Assembly (NCBI GenBank): GCA_964408945.1
Contig: CAYPBJ010000059.1
Location: 1 to 5,340, forward strand
Source of the DNA: VMCP01 sp964408945
GTDB lineage: Bacteria > Bacteroidota > Bacteroidia > NS11-12g > UBA955
Direction of reading: 5' to 3'
Length of the DNA stretch: 5,340 nucleotides
Of the stretch, positions 1 through 4,330 are shown one piece after another. Each line of letters begins with the position of its first letter. Position 1 is the first letter of the stretch. A program made the position numbers and the translations under genes. Under the pieces are notes generated by a model. That model was given only the letters and a program-made list of their open reading frames with translations, did no database searches and had not been told where the DNA came from.

Positions 1-100
1 CTGGAAACTGGGTGGTATAACTTCCATTTCCCACCTTAATGGTTTGGGCGTTGACTGCCGAAATTGAGGCGAGTAATGTTAGGATTAGTAGTTGGTACAT
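1..100 (-). CDS. 5' end of a secreted protein gene (partial, runs off left edge)
   Basis: On the minus strand an ATG at 100 opens 33 codons that continue past the left edge. The first 18 residues (MYQLLILTLLASISAVNA) form a Sec signal peptide: a short N-region, a Leu/Ile-rich core and a V-N-A cleavage site followed by Gln. The visible mature N-terminus, QTIKVGNGSYTTQFP, resembles the start of many large extracellular Bacteroidota proteins ('...TIGTGT-TT...P'), some of which carry type IX sorting domains. That resemblance is from memory, and too little is present to assign a family. The start is well supported because the upstream heptamer array offers no ATG, GTG or TTG in its perfect part and brings in-frame TAG codons further up. 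A good Bacteroidota promoter candidate lies about 170 bases upstream (269-298), which would give a long, repeat-filled leader. Confidence 0.8.
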   Translation of the reverse strand, partial: MYQLLILTLLASISAVNAQTIKVGNGSYTTQFP

Positions 101-116
101 GGTATTTGGTAGGTTA

Positions 117-172
117 CGGGTAGCGGGTAGCGGGTAGCGGGTAGCGGGTAGCGGGTAGCGGGTAGCGGGTAG
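117..172. repeat. Heptamer array 1: CGGGTAG x 8, perfect
   Basis: Eight identical, uninterrupted copies of CGGGTAG lie between two divergent genes. The tract is much more GC-rich than its surroundings. A perfect short-unit array of this kind can gain or lose units by slipped-strand mispairing. On the plus strand it contains TAG stops in every frame. On the minus strand it is open but has no start codon, so it is not coding. It continues without a phase break into the second heptamer array. Confidence 0.95.
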
Positions 173-270
173 CAGACTATGGGCCACGGACTATGGACTA
201 TGGACTATAGACTACGGACTACGGACTACGGACTACGGACTACAGACTACGGACCAACGACCAACTACCA
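173..270. repeat. Heptamer array 2: degenerate CGGACTA family, about 14 units
   Basis: Fourteen heptamers follow array 1 in the same 7-base register. The most regular are four perfect CGGACTA copies at 215-242. Variants are CAGACTA, TGGACTA (twice), TAGACTA and TGGGCCA, and the units decay at the right end to CGGACCA, ACGACCA and ACTACCA. Arrays 1 and 2 share the leading CGG, while the following four bases change from GTAG to ACTA; read one base later, the core is CTAC, the reverse complement of GTAG. On the minus strand the units carry TAG in every reading frame, so no protein reads through. Confidence 0.9.
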
Positions 271-298
271 AATATAGTTATTATTGTGAAAAGTACAA
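269..298 (-). promoter_or_regulatory. Bacteroidota-type promoter for the leftward secreted-protein gene
   Basis: On the minus strand, TTG at 298-296 is followed by exactly 19 bases and then TATATTTG at 276-269, a perfect match to the Bacteroidota -7 box TAnnTTTG at the spacing expected for its -33 TTG partner. Transcription would start near 262-265 and run leftward through the whole heptamer region, giving a leader of about 160 bases before the ATG at 100. The -7 box overlaps the right arm of the palindrome. Confidence 0.5.
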
Positions 299-301
299 TA
301 A

Positions 302-331
302 TTGGCAATAAAATTCAATGATTTACGTTTT
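302..331 (+). promoter_or_regulatory. Candidate promoter for the GldK-like gene
   Basis: TTG at 302-304, a 19-base spacer and TACGTTTT at 324-331 match the TTG-N19-TAnnTTTG pattern with one mismatch at the last position. The predicted transcription start, about 335-338, coincides with the ATG at 338, so the mRNA would be leaderless or nearly so. No other convincing box lies in this gap; TATTATTG at 279-286 has one mismatch and no -33 partner. Confidence 0.3.
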
Positions 332-337
332 AGGGCT

Positions 338-1423
338 ATGCGGATAATTTTTGGAATCATTGGGTTGATGGCTCTGAGTTTGAATGCTCAGATGCCTAAA
401 GTTAAAGGCTACCATTACATAGTTGGAACCTCTTATGAATTGCCTCGGAAGGGGGTTTATTATTGGTGGGATTCGACGGGGACAGCCAAAATGAAAGGTC
501 TAGATGCTGATTCGGCGTCAGAGAATAAGGAAGTTTTTATGATGAAAGGGATACTAGGATTCGGTATATCTGAAACCGAGGTGACTAACCAAGAATGGTG
601 GGAGTTCGTTTTTGCAGCGGTTGATTCAGCGTGTAAAGGGCAATCTACCGGAGATAGGATGAAAGACTTTGCAAAACTTTTGAAATTAGATACTTGCGTG
701 AAGTGCGAAAATTCTATTTCAATTTGGATGGCCAATAAGGGTAGAAACCAGATTTATTTTGATGGTGTGGCAGTGTTGCCGAGTTATTCTTGTTGGTTAG
801 AAGATTTTCCCTACGGACAGATGCAACCGATGGCTGATTATTATTTTCCGCATGTGTCTTATGCTGGATATCCGGTGGTGGGTATATCTAAGGAACAAGC
901 CTTGGCGTATTGCAGATGGAGAACACAGCAATTAAAATCGAAGTTGAAGAATGGTGATATACAACATTGGGAGTTTGCTTTGCCTACGGAATCGCAATTT
1001 ATTGCAGCAGCGATGCACATCCCCGATAACAAAAAAAGGATGAAAGGGTATGCGCCGTATTTGCCTTTTACGCGAAACAGCAAGGGGCAATTTTTATTGA
1101 ATTACAATGCCTACATGGATCAGAAGGAGCCCAATCATTTCATTTTTAGCGATGGATATATGACCACTTGTCCAGTGTTTTCTTATTATCCGAACCAAAA
1201 TGGGTTGTACAATTTGCATGGAAATGTGGCGGAATGGACTTGTTCAGAGGTAGAACCGTTAGAAGGAGTTAAGGTATCAAAGCCGTTGTATAAGGTGAAG
1301 GGCGGCTCTTACATGGATCCGGCGCCATGTGTTTGGGCTCGCAGTTTTACGGCGCTTCCGGCTTGTAAAGGAGATGCGCGGGTAGGATTTAGAATGGTGT
1401 TGGTGAGTAAAAAAGGTGCTTGA
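338..1423 (+). CDS. Secreted FGE-fold (SUMF1-like) protein resembling GldK/GldJ
   Basis: A 361-residue protein. Residues 1-17 are a Sec signal peptide ending L-N-A before Gln18, with no lipobox Cys. The rest is a formylglycine-generating-enzyme/SUMF1-fold domain: ETEVTNQEW at 79-87, CWLEDFPYG at 152-160, YPVVGIS at 178-184, LPTESQF at 215-221, GNVAEW at 295-300, KGGSY at 321-325 and RVGFRMV at 348-354. The 'CW-DF-Y...PM...YF-H-Y--YPVVG' stretch is typical of GldK and GldJ, type IX secretion and gliding components, rather than of true sulfatase activators. After GGSY the first FGE active-site Cys position is Asp, so catalysis is unlikely and a structural envelope role is inferred. GldK and GldJ are lipoproteins and this protein is not, so it is a paralog rather than the core component. 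The protein has nine further cysteines, including a C-V-K-C pair at 120-123. The frame is open back to a TTG at 302, but only the ATG at 338 gives a proper signal peptide. The gene stands alone. Confidence 0.88.
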   Translation: MRIIFGIIGLMALSLNAQMPKVKGYHYIVGTSYELPRKGVYYWWDSTGTAKMKGLDADSASENKEVFMMKGILGFGISETEVTNQEWWEFVFAAVDSACKGQSTGDRMKDFAKLLKLDTCVKCENSISIWMANKGRNQIYFDGVAVLPSYSCWLEDFPYGQMQPMADYYFPHVSYAGYPVVGISKEQALAYCRWRTQQLKSKLKNGDIQHWEFALPTESQFIAAAMHIPDNKKRMKGYAPYLPFTRNSKGQFLLNYNAYMDQKEPNHFIFSDGYMTTCPVFSYYPNQNGLYNLHGNVAEWTCSEVEPLEGVKVSKPLYKVKGGSYMDPAPCVWARSFTALPACKGDARVGFRMVLVSKKGA

Positions 1424-1468
1424 TCGGTCAAAATCTTATCCGACAGCTACGTTTGAGGTTGTACATCC

Positions 1469-1491
1469 CCAAAACTATTTGGATTTTATTT
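1469..1491 (+). terminator. Weak hairpin followed by a T-rich stretch
   Basis: CCAAA (1469-1473), loop ACTA and TTTGG (1478-1482) form a 5-bp stem. ATTTTATTT follows on the plus strand, 45 bases after the GldK-like stop. The stem is short and AT-rich, so this is at best a weak intrinsic terminator. The 80-base gap between these convergent genes holds nothing else recognisable. Confidence 0.25.
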
Positions 1492-1503
1492 CAGAGTAAA
1501 TTT

Positions 1504-2253
1504 TTAAAAAGAAAGTGATAAACTGAATTTTAGGGACTCTGAAAAACGATAAATTTTAGAAAGTTCCCAAGGGATATTGGGGTTTTCAATGGTGAAAAAT
1601 GCCATTTGTTGTGTTTGGTAGCCCATGTCAATGCTCAGAAAAGATTGATTTAGTTTAAAGTCGATGCCAATTCTTGGATCAACTAAAAATCCAGAATTTT
1701 CTATACCATTACTTACATTCAGCGAATAACCCGCAGATAGTCTAACATATGGGGAAATGTCATTTTGATTTATTTTGTAACGCCAATCAACGATTATTGG
1801 AATCATGGTCATTTCAATTGCATCGAAATATCGAACCCCTGTACCAGCCCCTAAGAAATGATGCTTATCTAAATTCTTTCCATAAACCCAGTTAAAGCAA
1901 AGTACATCCAAGCCATATTTTCCACTTGATGAGCCAAAGCCCAATGCGATATTAGATTCATACAAGTTGGGTGTTTTTTGAACTTTTTCCTTTTGGGGTG
2001 TTGCTTCCACTTTTGAGAGTTCGCGCTTCACTCGTTCAATTTCTGTAATTTTAAATACAAAGAGATTTCCGTCGGAGGTTTGCATTGAAATGCTTTCATT
2101 TGGTATCCATTCTACGATATTGCCCTTAACAATAGAGCCGTTTTTTAAATAAACGACCTCAGTTAAACTCTGGTTTTGACCCTTAATGAATGGGAAGGCC
2201 AAGATGAAACAGAATAGAAATAGAGTGGCTTTTTTTATCAGTGTTTGTTGCAT
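1504..2253 (-). CDS. Outer-membrane beta-barrel protein with N-terminal small beta domain
   Basis: A 249-residue protein. Residues 1-25 are a signal peptide (charged N-region with K7 and K8, a long Phe/Leu core, and I-K-G before Gln26). Residues about 31-78 form a compact beta domain reading 'EVVYLKNGSIVKG-IVEWIPNESI-MQT-DGN-FVFK--EIERVKRE'. This module recurs at the N-terminus of many uncharacterised Bacteroidota envelope proteins (recalled, not searched). A Lys/Glu/Pro-rich linker spans 80-96. From about 99 to the end, alternating hydrophobic and polar strands with many Gly and aromatic residues, ending S-L-S-F, indicate a small outer-membrane barrel with a C-terminal Phe. The start at 2253 is chosen over an in-frame ATG at 2292 because it places the signal peptide at the N-terminus and because a perfect -7 box (2273-2266) lies inside the longer version. 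Substrate and function are unknown. Confidence 0.85.
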   Translation of the reverse strand: MQQTLIKKATLFLFCFILAFPFIKGQNQSLTEVVYLKNGSIVKGNIVEWIPNESISMQTSDGNLFVFKITEIERVKRELSKVEATPQKEKVQKTPNLYESNIALGFGSSSGKYGLDVLCFNWVYGKNLDKHHFLGAGTGVRYFDAIEMTMIPIIVDWRYKINQNDISPYVRLSAGYSLNVSNGIENSGFLVDPRIGIDFKLNQSFLSIDMGYQTQQMAFFTIENPNIPWELSKIYRFSESLKFSLSLSF

Positions 2254-2265
2254 GAGATGAATTCT

Positions 2266-2273
2266 CAAAAGTA
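2266..2273 (-). promoter_or_regulatory. -7 box for the beta-barrel gene
   Basis: The minus strand reads TACTTTTG, a perfect TAnnTTTG, 12 bases before the ATG at 2253. Nineteen bases further upstream the -33 position reads TTTT rather than TTTG, a partial match. A transcript from here would have a leader of only about 6-10 bases. Confidence 0.45.
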
Positions 2274-2313
2274 CAGCATTTTTAAATGTCATAAAATCTA
2301 AAACTAATTACCG

Positions 2314-2321
2314 TATTTTTG
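2314..2321 (+). promoter_or_regulatory. -7 box candidate for the three-paralog operon
   Basis: TATTTTTG perfectly matches TAnnTTTG, but no TTG is visible at the expected -33 distance. It overlaps the GTG at 2321. If it is used, transcription starts near 2325-2328, and translation of the first paralog would have to begin at the in-frame TTG at 2336. It is one of two -7 boxes pointing outward from this 67-base divergent gap. Confidence 0.35.
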
Positions 2322-3028
2322 TGCCACTTTACCGCTTGAAAACTCTTTCACTTAAACCAATATCAAACGCAGTTCGCAAAAGAAATTTTTGGGTCCTTTC
2401 GATGATGATGCTTTCGCAAACGATCCCTCAGTTTGCAGTGGCTCAGGTGGGAATAGGAACAACGTCGCCAAAGTCATCTTCGGTGTTGGATGTTGAGTCT
2501 ACTTCGAAAGGTTTTTTATATCCTCGAATGACCAACACCCAAATGTTGGCAATCAGCTCACCAGCAAATGGATTGATGGTTTTTAATACCGACGCAGGTG
2601 CTTTGTATTGTTACAATGGAACCTCATGGCTATCTAAGGAAAACACCGTTTCTGGGTTTGTAAATACCAGCTCACCCCTGCAATTGGACAATATTAGAGT
2701 TCAAATGCCGGTTTCTTCGGCTGCCAATTCTATCCAAATAGCTACGGTTTCTGGATCTATATCCATCTCTGGAACACAGGAAATTTTATACCGCACCTCC
2801 GCTACAGCTACTGGCGGTTCATCCACTTTTTACGAAACTTACATCAGGCAGTCTACCACTTTAACAACTACGTTTATCAATTTTGTGCCTAATTTAGATC
2901 TGGGTTTTCACGGATCAACACAGTTTCTTAACATCCAAGACGAAACCAATAGCCGAGCTTATTACATTATTTTTGCTGTAGGCGGTGGATACAACAATAA
3001 TTTCATTTCAATTAAACGCTTGTATTGA
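2321..3028 (+). CDS. Secreted fibre-like protein, paralog 1 of 3
   Basis: 235 residues as counted from GTG 2321. Residues 1-41 form a long signal peptide with a basic stretch (VRKRN, 18-22), a hydrophobic core and A-V-A before Gln42, leaving a mature protein of 194 residues. Residues 42-103 are the Bacteroidota leader module: VGIGTTSP, VLDVESTSKGFLYPRMTN, QMLAISSP, GLMVFNTD and a closing YNGTSW. A short linker leads to a beta-rich C-terminal domain (about 120-235) of Ser/Thr-rich strands, with YIRQS at 174-178, DETN at 207-210 and a final VGGGYNNNFISIKRLY. The leader module is common in tail-fibre-like and surface proteins of the phylum; the C-terminal domain is not one I can name. A jelly-roll fold is inference. 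No Shine-Dalgarno marks the start. TTG 2336 (beginning MKTLSLKP) is equally plausible, while ATG 2402 would leave a signal peptide without positive charge. The gene leads an operon, its stop overlapping the next ATG by one base. Confidence 0.85.
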   Translation: MPLYRLKTLSLKPISNAVRKRNFWVLSMMMLSQTIPQFAVAQVGIGTTSPKSSSVLDVESTSKGFLYPRMTNTQMLAISSPANGLMVFNTDAGALYCYNGTSWLSKENTVSGFVNTSSPLQLDNIRVQMPVSSAANSIQIATVSGSISISGTQEILYRTSATATGGSSTFYETYIRQSTTLTTTFINFVPNLDLGFHGSTQFLNIQDETNSRAYYIIFAVGGGYNNNFISIKRLY

Positions 3029-3678
3029 TGAAGAGTTTGTGCTTGTTTTTTCTGGGGATATTTATTCTGGGTTTATGTCCCAAAGAAGCCTTCGCACAGC
3101 AAGGAATTGGGACAAGTAGTCCAAATGCATCATCGATTTTAGATGTAACTTCTACAACTAAAGGAGTGTTGGTTCCAAGAATGACCCATACCGAAATGCT
3201 GAACATCAGCAGTCCGCCTGCAGGTTTGCAAGTATTCAATACTACCAATAACTGTATTTACACCTACAGCGGGAGCAATTGGAGGAGCGAGAAGAAATTT
3301 ATCAGCAGAATGGTGGCAGTGGGCGACACGGTTACTTTGGGTAATTTGATGGTACGTTTGCCTGCAACGGGAAACACCAGTGCTCAATTGGCGTTTAAAT
3401 CGGGTACTGTGAAGGTGACGGGCGTTTGTTTATTTTCGAATGCATCAATCTCTGTTGGGACTTCGGGTACAGCTAGTTTTGGGGGATATATGAGGCAGTC
3501 TGAGAATTTTAGTGCCACGTTTTCATATTTTCAAAGCGGACTTGATTATATTTCTAGAGGGAATCTTCAACAAATATGGTTTACCGATGAAACCAACTTG
3601 AAGTTCTACAAAATCAACATTGTTGCTGGACCTGCTGGGTCATCACAATCTACCATTGAAATTGAAGAATTGAATTAA
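3028..3678 (+). CDS. Secreted fibre-like protein, paralog 2 of 3
   Basis: 216 residues. The signal peptide is residues 1-23 (MKSLCLFFLG... ending A-F-A before Gln24), and the mature chain is 193 residues. Residues 24-85 repeat the leader module without gaps against paralog 1: QGIGTSSP, ILDVTSTTKGVLVPRMTH, EMLNISSP, GLQVFNTT and NCIYTYSGSNW. The C-terminal domain shares YMRQS (154-158), TDETN (186-190) and a terminal I-E-I-E-E-L-N with its siblings but is otherwise the most diverged. The ATG overlaps the preceding stop in TGATG, an arrangement that favours translational coupling. The Cys at 17 follows LGL and does not form a lipobox, since the -1 residue is Leu. Mature cysteines are at 76 and 134. 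A surface or fibre role is inferred from the module and the signal peptide only. Confidence 0.87.
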   Translation: MKSLCLFFLGIFILGLCPKEAFAQQGIGTSSPNASSILDVTSTTKGVLVPRMTHTEMLNISSPPAGLQVFNTTNNCIYTYSGSNWRSEKKFISRMVAVGDTVTLGNLMVRLPATGNTSAQLAFKSGTVKVTGVCLFSNASISVGTSGTASFGGYMRQSENFSATFSYFQSGLDYISRGNLQQIWFTDETNLKFYKINIVAGPAGSSQSTIEIEELN

Positions 3679-3681
3679 AAT

Positions 3682-4323
3682 ATGGCCAAGTTACTTTCCT
3701 TTATATTGTTGATTTTCGCAGGCTTCAATTCATCTTTTGGTCAAGTGGGTATTGGAACAAGTTCTCCCAGTAATGCGGCTAAACTTGAATTAAACTCAAC
3801 CACTAAAGGCGTCTTGTTTCCAAGAATGACCAATGTACAAATGCTCGCAATCACTAGTCCGGTTCAAGGGCTGCAAGTGTACAATACCAATGCCAATTGC
3901 ATGTATTATTATGACGGTCAGCGTTGGATGAGTACGTTGAATTCCATTTCAACATTTGCAGATGCAGGTGATGTTGTACAATTGGATAATCTCAAGGTGC
4001 GATTTTCTACGAGTGGAAATAGATCTTTGCAAATATCTACGGTTTCTGGTAGCATCACTGTTTCAGGTTCAACCTATAATTTATATGCCCAGTCGAGTGT
4101 AGGCTCTACGGGCGGAACTGGTGCAGAAAGTGGAATTGGATTCTCTTCTACCACGGTGGGAAGCACATTTATGTATCTGCAGAGCGCTGCAAATTTCCTG
4201 TATCACGGAAGTGTGCAGCGTTGCTTTATCAATGATCAAACATACAATAAATGCTATCGCGTTACCTGCATTGTTGGAAATGGATATCTTGATAATGCCA
4301 TCGAGATTGAGAGAATCTATTGA
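3682..4323 (+). CDS. Secreted fibre-like protein, paralog 3 of 3
   Basis: 213 residues. The signal peptide is residues 1-20 (MAKLLSFILLIFAGFNSSFG) followed by Gln21, and the mature chain is 193 residues. The leader module occupies 21-82: VGIGTSSP, KLELNSTTKGVLFPRMTN, QMLAITSP, GLQVYNTN and NCMYYYDGQRW. By eye it is a little under 60 percent identical to paralog 1 over these 62 positions. The C-terminal domain retains VSGSITVSG (121-129), a 'ND-T' version of the DET motif (184-187) and VGNGYLDNAIEIERIY at the end. It has extra cysteines at 181, 191 and 196 near the C-terminus, which its siblings lack. The ATG lies three bases after the previous stop, so this is the third gene of the same transcript. 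Its stop is seven bases from the stop of the convergent membrane-protein gene, with no evident terminator between them. Confidence 0.87.
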   Translation: MAKLLSFILLIFAGFNSSFGQVGIGTSSPSNAAKLELNSTTKGVLFPRMTNVQMLAITSPVQGLQVYNTNANCMYYYDGQRWMSTLNSISTFADAGDVVQLDNLKVRFSTSGNRSLQISTVSGSITVSGSTYNLYAQSSVGSTGGTGAESGIGFSSTTVGSTFMYLQSAANFLYHGSVQRCFINDQTYNKCYRVTCIVGNGYLDNAIEIERIY

Positions 4324-4330
4324 ATTCTCA

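Larger units (their letters stand above)
103..274. repeat. 172-bp imperfect palindrome with 10-bp perfect outer arms
   Basis: TATTTGGTAG at 103-112 is the exact reverse complement of CTACCAAATA at 265-274, so the two arms are symmetric about position 188.5. The heptamers between them obey the same symmetry. GTAG at 127, 134, 141, 148, 155 and 162 lies opposite CTAC at 247, 240, 233, 226, 219 and 212, and GTAG at 169 lies opposite CTAT at 205 with one G-T wobble. The 3-base segments between these blocks do not pair. A foldback would therefore be a ladder of 4-bp stems separated by 3x3 internal loops and closed by a 10-bp base. Position and symmetry are read directly; any function (cruciform, transposable foldback element or regulatory structure) is inference. 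Confidence 0.75.

Noticed and set aside
117..270. CRISPR-like array
   Set aside because: Units are 7 bases, directly contiguous and without spacers; no cas genes are nearby. It is a short tandem repeat.
117..270. Coding heptamer repeats extending a neighbouring protein
   Set aside because: A 7-base unit cycles through all frames. TAG appears in every plus-strand frame of array 1 and every minus-strand frame of array 2, and the perfect units of array 1 contain no start codon on the minus strand.
302..337. Longer N-terminus of the GldK-like protein from TTG 302
   Set aside because: The extra 12 residues would put polar and charged sequence before an otherwise complete signal peptide, and TTG 302-304 is better explained as a -33 element.
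338..1423. Catalytic formylglycine-generating enzyme (sulfatase activator)
   Set aside because: The first active-site Cys position after GGSY is Asp, the sequence is closer to GldK/GldJ, and no sulfatase gene is adjacent.
1424..1503. Small gene or RNA between the convergent genes
   Set aside because: Only 80 bases long, with no start-to-stop frame of note and only a weak 5-bp hairpin.
2254..2292. Longer N-terminus of the beta-barrel protein from ATG 2292
   Set aside because: It would include the perfect -7 box at 2273-2266 and push the signal peptide 13 residues inward.
3028..3678. Lipoprotein signal in the second paralog (Cys17)
   Set aside because: The residue before the Cys is Leu, which does not fit a lipobox, and a standard AFA|Q site follows a few residues later.
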